Positions 16,145 through 26,032 of a stretch of 64,000 nt of DNA are shown here, piece by piece. The first letter of the stretch is position 1, and every line of letters begins with the position of its first letter. The notes below the pieces were generated by a model that worked only from the letters and a program-made list of their open reading frames with translations, was not told the DNA's origin and ran no database searches. This stretch comes from Echinicola arenosa (GTDB lineage: Bacteria; Bacteroidota; Bacteroidia; Cytophagales; Cyclobacteriaceae), in NCBI RefSeq assembly GCF_014841125.1, contig NZ_JACYTQ010000001.1, forward strand, positions 62,001 through 126,000, read 5' to 3'. The translations under genes and the position numbers were made by a program.

Positions 16145-18943
16145 TTACTTTTTGATAAATTGCTTTCTAAGCATCTGACGATTGTCATAAAGCTCAAAGA
16201 TATAAAGACCTGCTCTAATATCCTTTACTTGAAACGCTAAAATCTTATCATTTTGATAATTTGCTCCCTCAAACCACACTTTTCCGGTCATATCCAATAT
16301 TCTATATCGACAATCCCCCATATTGTCAGGAAATTCCACTTTTAAATCACCTGCAGTAGGTACTGGATAAATTTTCAAACCTCCCTCCTTTTTGCCTTCT
16401 TCAGGCAATGAGGTAATCAAATCCACTTCATAAATTTGACCTTCGGGCAGCGGAAGTGACTTATTGGTGAAAATCTTGAATTCATTGATATCAAGATCCA
16501 TTTCCAAAATACCTTCCTTAACATCCATTTTCTCTCCAGTGAGGTAATTGAACCATTCTTCATCACTTGGAAATTCCACTTCAATTTGCGGTCGAAGGGA
16601 AAGCCCAAAATTGCCCACAATAACTACATCCAAATCCTCCCCTTGAAGGCTAATAGTTTTGATTTCATCACTTAAATCAAAACTTGCAGACTCCGGAAAA
16701 CTAAATACCTTGTTTTCCTGCTTCAGCCCAATCATCGCTTTATACAAGTTCAACAACCTATTTCTATCACCATCCTCCAAATATTCCCAATGAGTCGCTT
16801 TGATCCCAAGACGATCATTGTTCAGTTCCTCATCATACCCCATCTCTCCGAACTGCCAGATCATTTTAGGACCGGGAATACCAAAATAAAATGCCGTCAT
16901 GAGTTGGTTTCTATTAACCGCATGAGACAGCTTTCTCAGGTCAACTAACGAACGGTCCCCGAAATTAAGGCTTTCCCACATCAACCGTTCTTCATCATGG
17001 CTTTCGATATAACTCAGTAAATGATTTTTCTCCCACCCTCTATTTTCAAAGTATCCATAAGAAAAGTCTTGGGACATTCCTTTAGCCATCTCTCTGAAAG
17101 TATAGTTCATATTTCCCCAGAACATCATACCATAATCTGCTAGGATTTTCTCTTCATCATTCTCCGCCAGGTGTTCTAAAATCACACAGGCATCTGGGTG
17201 ATGTGATTTGATTCGATCATAAATTCGTTTCCATATTTCTATCCTGGACTCGTCTTTTTGCGACCAATAATTCACATCACTCCCTGAAATCCTTTGGGTA
17301 AAACCTTTGCTCAAATCAAAACGATAACCATCCACATGGTACTCTGAAAGCCAGTAGTGATTTACCGAATCGACCAGTGCTTGGGTATATTCACTTTCAT
17401 GGTTAAAATCGTAACCTACATTGAAGGGATGTGTAGCAGTAGTATTGAGCCAGGGGTTATCAGCTGTAGGCGAACCAAAATCCCCATCATTGTACATCCT
17501 GACAAAGGGACTTTGTCCAAAAGCATGATTTAACACCATGTCCATGATGACAACAATATCACGCTTATGCGCTTCATCTATCAACCTTTTCAGGTCTTCC
17601 TTGGTGCCGTAATATTTATCTGCGGCAAAAAGGAAAGATGGATTATAGCCCCATGAAAGATTTCCCTCAAACTCCGTTATCGGCATTAATTCAAGCGCAT
17701 TCACTCCCAAAGACTTCAAATAATCCAATCTTTCCGTCACCGCATTATAAGTTCTTCTATCATCAAAATCCCTTACCAGCAATTCATAAATCACCAATTC
17801 CTCTGGCTTTGGCTTTGTATACTCTATATACTTCCACTCAAAAGGCAGCTGATTGGTCTGAAGATAAGATGCCTGAAATGACTGTCCCTCAGGATACGCT
17901 AACAAACCTGGATACCTATCCTGATCAATGATTTCTTGATCATCAAAAGGATCCGCTATTTTATCAGCGTAGGGATCTGCAATTCTTATTTCACCATCCA
18001 CCAAGTATTGAAAGGCATACTCCTTTTGTACTTGCAAACCCGATAGCTTCAACCAGAAAAGTTCTCCATCCAAGCTTTGATTCATCTGAAAATCAGGTAA
18101 TACTTGCCAATTATTAAAATCACCAATAACGAACACATTCTTTTTGCCTGGTGCCTCCAATACCAAACCTACTTCCGTATCGGACAAATAGTTGATTCCC
18201 TTCTTTAGATCATTAGGAACAGGTAAAACCGGACTTCCTCCAACGACATGTACTTCAATATTTTTGGACACCAAAGCACCATTAGATGTTGCATCGGCTT
18301 GTATCTGATAGCTTCCTGAAACCGATGAAGTAAACAGATAGTGCAAAGAAGTAACATCAGTTTCAAATGCGACCTCTTTACCGTCCACCTTAAGCCTAAT
18401 GTCTGAATTCTGGGTAGTAAGCACCTTTATCTCCAATCCCTCCTCTTCTTCCAATAGGCTTGATTCAGTGTCAGGCTGAACAAACTTTAAGTCAAATGTT
18501 TGGGCGAGATCGATGAAAAAGTCTGAGTTTTGCTCACTCTTACCCTCCAAGCCCCCATCTGCATTACGAAAGACCAGCCCCAACCTGAAAATTGTTTCCC
18601 CATCTTCTTTTTCAAAGAACTCATTAGGAGTCAATTCATACTCCCAAACATCAGCCTTTCCTGCTACCCTTGTCATTTTAGCTGCAGGATCAGCTGTGCC
18701 CCATTCAAAAGGAACAATGGACCAAGCAGTGGAATTAGCACCGGCAGTAATTGCTCCAATATGGACATAAACATCCTGTGCACCTTGAAGTCCTGAAGTC
18801 CCCTGGCTAGCATCATAGATGATTTTCAACGGAGCATCTGCCCGAGGAAACAACGGCTCAGTACTTACCTGCCCCCACAAAGTAGTAGCTAGACAAGTCA
18901 ACACTAAGACAAAAACGACTTTCAAAAGATTGTTCAAGTGCAC
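16145..18943 (-). CDS. Type IX-secreted multidomain GH13 amylase
   Basis: Surface or secreted alpha-glucan hydrolase. I place the start at the GTG at 18943, which gives a clean signal peptide ending LWGQ. A longer frame from a TTG at 18976 would start inside the loop of a hairpin. Residue numbers below use the longer frame. An N-terminal beta-sandwich spans about 40-165 and a second one about 165-250. A CBM48-like domain with VFVIGDFNNWQV lies at 275-350. The GH13 barrel spans about 390-760 with Asp554 (GYRFDLSKG), Glu601 (ILEHLAEN) and Asp661 (ESHDEE). A C-terminal beta domain follows, and a type IX sorting domain runs from about 865 (GLKIYPVPTAGDLKVEF) to the end. Confidence 0.92.
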   Translation of the reverse strand: MHLNNLLKVVFVLVLTCLATTLWGQVSTEPLFPRADAPLKIIYDASQGTSGLQGAQDVYVHIGAITAGANSTAWSIVPFEWGTADPAAKMTRVAGKADVWEYELTPNEFFEKEDGETIFRLGLVFRNADGGLEGKSEQNSDFFIDLAQTFDLKFVQPDTESSLLEEEEGLEIKVLTTQNSDIRLKVDGKEVAFETDVTSLHYLFTSSVSGSYQIQADATSNGALVSKNIEVHVVGGSPVLPVPNDLKKGINYLSDTEVGLVLEAPGKKNVFVIGDFNNWQVLPDFQMNQSLDGELFWLKLSGLQVQKEYAFQYLVDGEIRIADPYADKIADPFDDQEIIDQDRYPGLLAYPEGQSFQASYLQTNQLPFEWKYIEYTKPKPEELVIYELLVRDFDDRRTYNAVTERLDYLKSLGVNALELMPITEFEGNLSWGYNPSFLFAADKYYGTKEDLKRLIDEAHKRDIVVIMDMVLNHAFGQSPFVRMYNDGDFGSPTADNPWLNTTATHPFNVGYDFNHESEYTQALVDSVNHYWLSEYHVDGYRFDLSKGFTQRISGSDVNYWSQKDESRIEIWKRIYDRIKSHHPDACVILEHLAENDEEKILADYGMMFWGNMNYTFREMAKGMSQDFSYGYFENRGWEKNHLLSYIESHDEERLMWESLNFGDRSLVDLRKLSHAVNRNQLMTAFYFGIPGPKMIWQFGEMGYDEELNNDRLGIKATHWEYLEDGDRNRLLNLYKAMIGLKQENKVFSFPESASFDLSDEIKTISLQGEDLDVVIVGNFGLSLRPQIEVEFPSDEEWFNYLTGEKMDVKEGILEMDLDINEFKIFTNKSLPLPEGQIYEVDLITSLPEEGKKEGGLKIYPVPTAGDLKVEFPDNMGDCRYRILDMTGKVWFEGANYQNDKILAFQVKDIRAGLYIFELYDNRQMLRKQFIKK

Positions 18944-18962
18944 GTAGAATTTTTCAAAGTCA

Positions 18963-18998
18963 AAACAGGTCTTCAAAAGATTTTCTGAAGACCTGTTT
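18963..18998 (-). terminator. Intercistronic hairpin between susE-like and amylase genes
   Basis: A perfect 13-bp stem (18963-18975 with 18986-18998) and a 10-nt loop start 5 bp after the stop of the SusE-like gene. On the minus strand the tail is TTTTGACTTT, weaker than a full terminator. It probably attenuates readthrough or protects the upstream susCDE message. It ends 20 nt before the GTG start of the amylase gene. Confidence 0.75.
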
Positions 18999-19003
18999 AT
19001 TTA

Positions 19004-20044
19004 TTAGTTTTTCACCAAGGTATAGGAAACCTTTCCTGGCACTTTGAAGTCCATCGTGATAGTATAATTCCCTGCTTCACTGATAGCTATATCACTTCCA
19101 CCCGCTTCCAAAACTCCATCTACTTCATCATCCCCATAATTATTGTCCCAAGCATCATTGGCACGGAACTTCATCGCTCCTACTGTCAAGTCGGTGGTCA
19201 ACATCAGGATATTTTCATCAGCATTGAATTCCAACGGAGTGGAAGAATCCCATCCTCCAGCTGTAGCATCACCAATAATTCCCCAGTAAAGTGGAGCTCC
19301 CAATGTGTAGGTCTTAGCGTTCAAATCCACAGTCAATTTAAAAGTACCTATTCCGGTTGCTTTCAAATTGGCTCCGCCTGCATCCAAGGTTCCATCAGCA
19401 CCATCGTCTCCATAGTTCACATCCCAATTCGGCATTTCATTGACTTTAAACTCCCCAGAACCACCTAAAACATGAATAAAGCCTTCATACACATTGTCAG
19501 ATTTTACTGAATAAATGATCGTATTTTCATTCGCTGGGTTCCAACCTTGATAATCTCCCGGAATATAAATCCTTGGGTATTCCAATGCCACTTCATAGGG
19601 AGTAACAGACATGGTAATGGTTTCAGAAAATTCATCAGCCACATTCTCATTAATCGTGGCCTTAATCCTCATTTCCACCATCATTTCTTCCATTGGCACC
19701 AAACCTTTGGCCAAGAGCTTTTGGTTGAAATCAGCATAGCTGATCATTGCTTTGTTGGAAGTTGATGAAATCACATCTGATGGCTCAGAAAAATCATTCC
19801 CCACAAAATCCATCTGCACCATGTAAGTAGTGGCAGCAGAAAATCCATAGTCTGCTTGTTCATATTCAAAAACCAGTTCCTCCAATTCATCTTCAGCAGT
19901 CAGGATTACTGACGTCCCGGATTGTGGACTCATCAAAACTGGAGCCGCGGGATCACTGCTGATTACAGGATCCAACTCCTCTGTGCAAGACCATGCTATC
20001 ACCATAGATAGCATCAATGTCATATATTGAGCGTATTCTTTCAT
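19004..20044 (-). CDS. SusE/SusF-like surface starch-binding lipoprotein
   Basis: Non-catalytic outer-membrane lipoprotein that would hold starch at the surface. The 346-residue product has a lipobox AWSC near residue 20 and a SusE-type N-terminal domain (about 30-155, DPAAPVLMSPQSGTSV). Two tandem starch-binding modules (about 155-255 and 255-346) follow. Each carries the same aspartate-rich signature, DVNYGDDGADGTLDAGG in the first and DNNYGDDEVDGVLEAGG in the second. The GDYQGWNP and GGWDSSTP segments supply Trp residues of the type that stack on glucose rings. It follows susD by 18 bp. Confidence 0.9.
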   Translation of the reverse strand: MKEYAQYMTLMLSMVIAWSCTEELDPVISSDPAAPVLMSPQSGTSVILTAEDELEELVFEYEQADYGFSAATTYMVQMDFVGNDFSEPSDVISSTSNKAMISYADFNQKLLAKGLVPMEEMMVEMRIKATINENVADEFSETITMSVTPYEVALEYPRIYIPGDYQGWNPANENTIIYSVKSDNVYEGFIHVLGGSGEFKVNEMPNWDVNYGDDGADGTLDAGGANLKATGIGTFKLTVDLNAKTYTLGAPLYWGIIGDATAGGWDSSTPLEFNADENILMLTTDLTVGAMKFRANDAWDNNYGDDEVDGVLEAGGSDIAISEAGNYTITMDFKVPGKVSYTLVKN

Positions 20045-20062
20045 ATCTATAGGTTTTTGGGT

Positions 20063-21649
20063 TTAGTATCCTGAGTTTTGAGAAAGATTTGGATTAGCAG
20101 TCAAATCAGCAGTTGGAAGTGGATAAATGTTCCTAAAGGACTCAACAGAAGTACCATCAAAGGTTCCTCCTTTCCATTGCCAGATGTAACTATCAGTGGT
20201 AAACTTCCCAAACCTGATCAGATCCGTTCTTCTGTGTGCCTCCCACTTCAGTTCTCTCGCTCTTTCGTCAAGAATAAAATCAAGGGTCAGTTCACTGGAG
20301 GATATATTACCGGAAGCATCCCCATAGGCTCTTTGTCTGAGCTCATTGACATAAGCCAATGCTTGCGCTTCACTTCCACCGCTTCCTCCTCTCAATACTG
20401 CTTCTGCATACATTAAGTAAGCATCTCCTAACCTATACATAGGAAAATCTGTGTCCACCTGATCATTCCCTGGACTGGACCCTCTCACCCCATCTCTAGT
20501 GACATTCTTATATTTCTTTACAGCATATCCATCCTGAAAAAGGGAAACATTTTCTATATCCAAATTCTGCTCGTCGGTATGGAAGGAACCTCTTGCATCT
20601 GGAGAGCCATTAGTCCCTGGGTACAGTGCAACAATCTCTGGACGTGTCCTCAACCCTTGCCAACCACCAGGAATCCCGAATTCTTCCCGATCCATTGTTC
20701 CTCCCACAGCGGCATTGACCAAGAAGGTTGTTCCTCCAAAAGAAGTTGTATTTACCCCATCAAAGGCAACAGAGAAAATCAGCTCTTCTGAAAGGTTATT
20801 ATCTGCTAAAAATAGATAGTTGTAATTGGGTTCAAGGGTATAACCACTGTTTAGAATTTCATTTAGATAAGTGATTGCGTCCGTAAAATGATCTTCCCCA
20901 ATGTAAACCTCAGCATTAAGGTAGAGCTTGGCCAAAACCATCCAGGCAGCGGCTTTGTCTGCCCTTGCGTATTCATTTTGTCTCGCATCAACTAATGAAG
21001 GTAAAATATCCAAAAGCTCGCTTTCCACATAAGCAAATAGTGCCTCACGATCAGTTTGCTCTGGAAAGTAGGCTCCTACACCATTTTCCTCCGTCACAAA
21101 TGGGACGTTCCCAAACATATCCAGCGCATGATAGTAGCTCAATGCCCTTAAAAACCTGGCCTCGGCCCGGAAGATTCGACCTGTTTCCTGGTCTGCTTCA
21201 GAAATCCCTCTGCTGGCCATTTTTTCGTCGCTGGTCTCTCTTATAAACTCATTGGCCAATGAAATTTGATAAAAAATCCGATAATACATCGCAGCAATAA
21301 AACCATTGTCTGAAGTCCATTGCATAGTATTTAACGTTGGCAAACCCTCATCATTCCAAGCAATGATGGCCTCGTCAGTAGGCAATTCCTGCAATTTCCA
21401 ATAAGCCCTGATATAGGTAGATGCACCTTCATCCAAACCACTTATATCCGGTTTCCCTGAAGGTCCCTGCTGACCAGAGACGGCAAGTCCTCCATAGAGT
21501 TTCGCCAAAACAGCTTTATAGTTATCAAAATCTTCATAGACCTGAATAGAAGTCACCTCGTTGTAGGGTTCCAGGTCCAAATTGGTACAAGATGCTGCAC
21601 TGATTAGTCCCAGCACCATGACAGTTTTATATATCCAATTAATTTTCAT
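20063..21649 (-). CDS. susD: SusD-family starch-binding lipoprotein
   Basis: Surface lid of the SusCD importer that binds maltooligosaccharide helices. The 528-residue product has a lipobox ISAASC near residue 21. It begins with NLDLEPYNEVTSIQVYEDFDNYKAVLAKLYGGL as the typical N-terminal helix region; other hallmarks are RFLRALSYYHALDMFGNVP and YRLGDAYLMYAEAVLRGG. It matches the RagB/SusD family throughout and has a normal length. It lies 18 bp after susC and 18 bp before the SusE-like gene. The symbol rests on context (LacI, GH13, GH31, SusE). Confidence 0.92.
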   Translation of the reverse strand: MKINWIYKTVMVLGLISAASCTNLDLEPYNEVTSIQVYEDFDNYKAVLAKLYGGLAVSGQQGPSGKPDISGLDEGASTYIRAYWKLQELPTDEAIIAWNDEGLPTLNTMQWTSDNGFIAAMYYRIFYQISLANEFIRETSDEKMASRGISEADQETGRIFRAEARFLRALSYYHALDMFGNVPFVTEENGVGAYFPEQTDREALFAYVESELLDILPSLVDARQNEYARADKAAAWMVLAKLYLNAEVYIGEDHFTDAITYLNEILNSGYTLEPNYNYLFLADNNLSEELIFSVAFDGVNTTSFGGTTFLVNAAVGGTMDREEFGIPGGWQGLRTRPEIVALYPGTNGSPDARGSFHTDEQNLDIENVSLFQDGYAVKKYKNVTRDGVRGSSPGNDQVDTDFPMYRLGDAYLMYAEAVLRGGSGGSEAQALAYVNELRQRAYGDASGNISSSELTLDFILDERARELKWEAHRRTDLIRFGKFTTDSYIWQWKGGTFDGTSVESFRNIYPLPTADLTANPNLSQNSGY

Positions 21650-21667
21650 TGTTATTCAGGGTTTAAA

Positions 21668-24634
21668 TTAAAATCCGAGGTTAACACCGAATGAGAATAT
21701 TCTAGGCACTGGATAGAAATTATTGTCAATTCCTCCTCCTGTTGCATTATCAACCCCTGGCGCTATTTCTGGGCTAACACCATCATACTCGGTAATCACA
21801 AACACATTTTGAACCGTAGCATTGGCACTTAGGGTAATATTGGAATCAAAAAGGTTTCCAAAGCTGTATCCCAAAGAGATGTTTTCCATCCTTACAAATG
21901 AAGCGTCCTGAACATAATAATCAGATCTCAACTGATAGTTTTGGAAATTGGTATATAAAACATCCGTTGGTAAATTGTTCAGATAATCCGGGAACCGAAG
22001 TCCTTGATAGGCAGCATTGGATGAAGTCACGTTATTATAGGCTTTGTTACCAGCACTTCCTCTCAACACAAAACCGAAATTCCAGTTTTTATACCTCATA
22101 GAGGTATTGAAACCAAAGTATTTTTGAGCATCTGGAAAGCCATTTCTCACCAAATCATTTTCGTTAATGATTCCATCACCATTTTGATCAACATAAAGTC
22201 CTTCTATTGGAGAACCACTTTCATCATAGACTTGCTCATAGACATAGAAGGAGTTTGGCTGGTAACCAACTGTATGTACCTGAATGGTATTGCCAGTACC
22301 TCCATTGATATCCCCTACCAAAATACCTACTGCATCTTCTTCTACATTACTTAAACTTGTAATGGTGTTTTTATTATAAGTAAAATTGGCTCCAATGTCC
22401 CAGTTGAAATCACTGGTCTTTATCACATTGTAATTTAACCCTACTTCTACTCCTTGGTTTTCAATACTTCCTACATTGGTAAATAGCCGGTTGGTAAGGT
22501 TAGTACCGGCAGGAACAGGTATTACAGCCAAAAGATCATCTGTTTTCTTGAAGTAATAATCCAAAGTACCATATAGCTTCCCATCCAAAAACTCGTAATC
22601 CAAACCTGCGTTAATGGTCGTTGTTTCTTCCCACTTGATGTTTTCATCATAGCCCTCTGGACGGAGCGTAGTATAATAAGTATCACCAAAACTATACCTG
22701 GATGCATTATCACTTTGCACATATCGAGGCAAATAAGGGAAGTAAGATCCAATATCCTGCTGACCGGTCACACCATAGCCCAATCTCAGTTTGAGGTCTG
22801 TTAAAGTGCCATTGGCTTTTAAGAAATCTTCTTCACTGATTCTCCAAGCGGCTGCCAACGAAGGGAAAACACCCCATCTGTTGTCTGGGCTAAACCTGGA
22901 GGAACCATCAGCCCTTACTGTAGCCGTAAACAAATATTTATCTTTTAAGGAGTAATTTGCTCTGGCAAAATAGGAAATCAACCTGTACTGAGGCCTACTT
23001 TCCACTCCAGCCGCAGCCAAAGTGTCTCCTTCATAATTGAGTCTGGCGAATGTTGGATTTTTTGTCAAAAAGTCCTGAGCGGAATATCCAATCATCAAAT
23101 TCAATCGACTACTTTCAAATTCCTTGGCATAATTAATGTAAAAATCTGCTAACAAATTTCTTTTACTTTGAGCATAAGGGGCATTGCTACCTCCTTCGTT
23201 AAAGCCCGAAGCTGAAGTCGGGGTTATTAACGTGCGACCATCACTTTCACTGATATCGTAGGCCAAGTTTAAATTAGCTTTCAATCCTTCAAGAAAAGGG
23301 AGGTCATAGTCCAATTGTAAGTTCCCAATGCTTCTCTTCACCGTGCCGCGATCATCTTTCTGCATCAAGAGCCCAAGAGGGTTTCTTGGAGCCAAAGTCT
23401 GGGGTGAGCCGTTGTCATTGGTCCATTCCCAATACCCTCCCAATCCTTCTGGATCATAAACCGGTTTGGTTGGATCAAAAGCAGCTGCAGCACCAATCGC
23501 ATCTCTATTTGCAAAACGGCTTTTGGTAATGACGCCTTTCACATTAAAGTTAACATGAAGCTGGTCATTGAAAAGGTTAGGGTTAAGACTAATGCTTGCT
23601 GAAGTCCTTTTAAGATTATCCGTTTTTAAGATACCATCCTGATCCAAATATCCGACAGAAACTCTATAAGGCAAATTGTTCAAGGAACCTGATACAGAGA
23701 CATTGTTGTCAAAACTTAATGCATCTTGATAGATCAAGTCCTGCCAATCTGTGCTGGCATCCCCAATCAGGGCTGCTTGAGAAGGAGAAGCTTGTTCTGC
23801 CACCACATCCCTAAACTGATCAGCAGATAACATATCTACTTTTTTGGTCACTTGGGACACGGACATCAATGAACTCACATTGACCTTCATGGGCTGGCCT
23901 TCCTTACCTTTTCTGGTTGTGATCAGGATGACACCATTTGATGCCCTGGATCCATAGATAGCAGTTGCAGATGCATCTTTCAAGATATCGAAAGTCTCAA
24001 TATCATTGGGGTTGAGGAAATTTAGAGGATTGGCTGTACCAGAGGTTTTTGAATTATCCAGCGGTACACCATCGATCACAATCAAAGGGTCATTGGAAGC
24101 ATTTAATGAAGCACCTCCACGGATCCGAATCCTACCTCCTGATCCGGGAGAGCCTCCATTAGGAGTGATTTGAACACCAGCCACTTTACCAGTGATTAAC
24201 TGTTCTGGATTGGTTACTTGTCCGACATTGAAGTCGTCCCTTACCACTGAGCCCACCGATCCCGTCAAATCGGCTTTTCTCTGTGTTCCATAACCTACCA
24301 CCACCACTTCATCCAGCTGCTTGGTATTACCCTGCAGCTGAACATCGATTTTTGATTGATTATTGACTTTGTATTCCTTGGGTTCAAAACCAATAAATGA
24401 GAATACCAATACATCTTCTGAGGAATTTACATCGATAGTATAGTTACCATCTATGTCTGTAGTAGTCCCTCTCGTAGTCCCTTTTAATAGTACATTTACA
24501 AAGGGAAGAGGTTCACCGGAATCAATATCCGTTACTGTACCGCTCACAGTTTGAGCTTCTGCGTAAATGCTGTGCCCACCTAAGAGAGCCAAGCACATTA
24601 CCGCTACCTTTAAAACGGTATAAATCTTTCGCAT
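21668..24634 (-). CDS. susC: SusC-family TonB-dependent importer for maltodextrins
   Basis: Energy-dependent outer-membrane transporter of 988 residues. It has a signal peptide (1-28), then a carboxypeptidase D-like domain (about 30-110, VSGTVTDIDSGEPLPFVNVLLKG). The Ton box region is LDEVVVVGYGTQRKADLTGSV, the plug spans about 120-240 (LKDASATAIYGSRASNGVILIT), and a large barrel ends in FGVNLGF. Unlike the other SusC in this window it has no STN domain, so control is not by FecR signalling but probably by the adjacent LacI regulator. It is the first gene of the leftward starch operon. Confidence 0.94.
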   Translation of the reverse strand: MRKIYTVLKVAVMCLALLGGHSIYAEAQTVSGTVTDIDSGEPLPFVNVLLKGTTRGTTTDIDGNYTIDVNSSEDVLVFSFIGFEPKEYKVNNQSKIDVQLQGNTKQLDEVVVVGYGTQRKADLTGSVGSVVRDDFNVGQVTNPEQLITGKVAGVQITPNGGSPGSGGRIRIRGGASLNASNDPLIVIDGVPLDNSKTSGTANPLNFLNPNDIETFDILKDASATAIYGSRASNGVILITTRKGKEGQPMKVNVSSLMSVSQVTKKVDMLSADQFRDVVAEQASPSQAALIGDASTDWQDLIYQDALSFDNNVSVSGSLNNLPYRVSVGYLDQDGILKTDNLKRTSASISLNPNLFNDQLHVNFNVKGVITKSRFANRDAIGAAAAFDPTKPVYDPEGLGGYWEWTNDNGSPQTLAPRNPLGLLMQKDDRGTVKRSIGNLQLDYDLPFLEGLKANLNLAYDISESDGRTLITPTSASGFNEGGSNAPYAQSKRNLLADFYINYAKEFESSRLNLMIGYSAQDFLTKNPTFARLNYEGDTLAAAGVESRPQYRLISYFARANYSLKDKYLFTATVRADGSSRFSPDNRWGVFPSLAAAWRISEEDFLKANGTLTDLKLRLGYGVTGQQDIGSYFPYLPRYVQSDNASRYSFGDTYYTTLRPEGYDENIKWEETTTINAGLDYEFLDGKLYGTLDYYFKKTDDLLAVIPVPAGTNLTNRLFTNVGSIENQGVEVGLNYNVIKTSDFNWDIGANFTYNKNTITSLSNVEEDAVGILVGDINGGTGNTIQVHTVGYQPNSFYVYEQVYDESGSPIEGLYVDQNGDGIINENDLVRNGFPDAQKYFGFNTSMRYKNWNFGFVLRGSAGNKAYNNVTSSNAAYQGLRFPDYLNNLPTDVLYTNFQNYQLRSDYYVQDASFVRMENISLGYSFGNLFDSNITLSANATVQNVFVITEYDGVSPEIAPGVDNATGGGIDNNFYPVPRIFSFGVNLGF

Positions 24635-25000
24635 AATGGTTTGTTTTTGGATTAACTGTTAATTTCTTCAGAGTAAATTAAAACTTAGAATTTTACAATT
24701 TAACCGTAAACTTTGAATTTTGTTTAAAATCTTCATTTCCGGCCAAATCAGTCATTTTCTCTGATTGGTAACTAAATATTAGGCAAATCAATACTCCTGA
24801 GCAATATTTTCGAAACAAAAAAAATGACTTTTTTTCATGCAAACGTCACCGCAAACGTTTTCATAGGGATATGAATTTTCAACTTACAAAAGTTCAATTT
24901 TCTCATTTTCGGACAATATGAATGATTTTACATTTTCAGCCACTATATAAAAGACAAACAAAAATATTATCTTAGGTTCTTAGAAAAGTCTAATTTAATC
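24635..25000. other. Divergent control region between susC and lacI
   Basis: AT-rich region that must hold promoters for susC (leftward) and lacI (rightward) and contains the operator at 24839-24864. On the minus strand TTGATTTG (24791-24784) is a one-mismatch -7 candidate for susC, with no well-placed -33 element, as might be expected of an activated promoter. The susC leader would be long, about 140 nt. No RNA gene was seen. Confidence 0.5.
24839..24864. promoter_or_regulatory. LacI-family operator between susC and lacI
   Basis: GCAAACGTTTTC contains the palindrome AAACGTTT (24853-24860) with the central CG typical of LacI/GalR-family operators. The half-site GCAAACGT also occurs just upstream at 24839-24846, 12 bp away. 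The site lies about 205 bp from the susC ATG and 140 bp from the lacI ATG, and probably serves both genes. Confidence 0.7.
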
Positions 25001-26032
25001 ATGAAACTAGGACAAGCCACAATTAAAGATATCGCCAAAGCTCTTAACATTTCTTCCTCTACTGTCTCCCGAGCTCTAAAAGATTATCCAGGGATCAGTA
25101 AAGAAACAAAGGAAAAAGTAAAAGAGTTGGCTAAGGAGCTTAATTACCGCCCCAATGCAGTGGCACTCAGTCTTAGGAAAAGTAAATCATCTACTATAGG
25201 CGTAATCATTCCAGAAGTAGTCCATTTTTTCTTTAGCACAGTAATCAGCGGAATTGAAGAAGTCGCCTATGCCAATGGCTATAATGTAATCTTGCTGCAA
25301 ACCAACGAAAGCCTTGAGAGGGAAAAAGCAGCCGTGGAGACCATGATTACCAATCAAATTGATGGATTGTTGGTGAGCTATAGTAAAGAAACCACCAGCT
25401 TTGAGCATTTTCAAAAATTAATAGATTTCAACTACCCTATCGTTTTTTTTGATAGAATACCTGATTTACAAAACACCATCAACGTAACTGTAGATGATTT
25501 TTCTGGAGCTTATTCAGCAGTAAAACACTTGATTGATCAAGGGTATTCAAAAATCGTACATTTGGCTGGCCCAAAAAATCTTAAAATAAGTAAGGACAGA
25601 CAAGATGGCTATCTTAAGGCACTAAAAGAAGCTAATATATCGGTTCGTGAAGACTGGATTGTCCCTTGTCCGCTAGGCACATCCGAGGAAAGCGAAACCT
25701 TTTCTTTGCAACTATTAAAAGGAAAAGATCGACCCGATGCCGTATTTGCATCCAATGATATTGCTGCGGCTGGGGCCATAAAAGCTGCAAAATCCTTAGG
25801 ACTAAGCGTTCCTGAGGATTTCGGAGCAGTAGGCTTTAGCAATTGGCAGTTTTCCTCCATGATTGACCCTCCACTTTCGACTGTATCACAGCCTGGATTT
25901 AAGATTGGAGAAATAGCGGCGGGCTTACTTTTGGATATGATAGACAACGAATCCGAAGAAGCTTTTCAAGGAAAAACGGAAGTCCTGGAAACACGGGTTA
26001 TTGTCAGAGGTTCTTCGTTGAGAAAATCGTAA
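25001..26032 (+). CDS. LacI-family regulator of the starch/maltodextrin locus
   Basis: Sugar-responsive transcription factor of 343 residues, the usual length. The N-terminal helix-turn-helix is seen in TIKDIAKALNISSSTVSRALKDYPGIS, followed by the hinge helix LNYRPNAVALSLRKSKSSTIGV and a periplasmic-binding-protein-like sensor domain. The sensor holds GLLVSYSKE, FFDRIPD and VFASNDIAAAGAIKA. It lies between the leftward sus operon and the rightward GH31-MFS pair and has a matching operator just upstream. In Bacteroides the sus genes are run by the membrane sensor SusR; here a cytoplasmic LacI protein appears to take that role. Confidence 0.92.
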   Translation: MKLGQATIKDIAKALNISSSTVSRALKDYPGISKETKEKVKELAKELNYRPNAVALSLRKSKSSTIGVIIPEVVHFFFSTVISGIEEVAYANGYNVILLQTNESLEREKAAVETMITNQIDGLLVSYSKETTSFEHFQKLIDFNYPIVFFDRIPDLQNTINVTVDDFSGAYSAVKHLIDQGYSKIVHLAGPKNLKISKDRQDGYLKALKEANISVREDWIVPCPLGTSEESETFSLQLLKGKDRPDAVFASNDIAAAGAIKAAKSLGLSVPEDFGAVGFSNWQFSSMIDPPLSTVSQPGFKIGEIAAGLLLDMIDNESEEAFQGKTEVLETRVIVRGSSLRKS

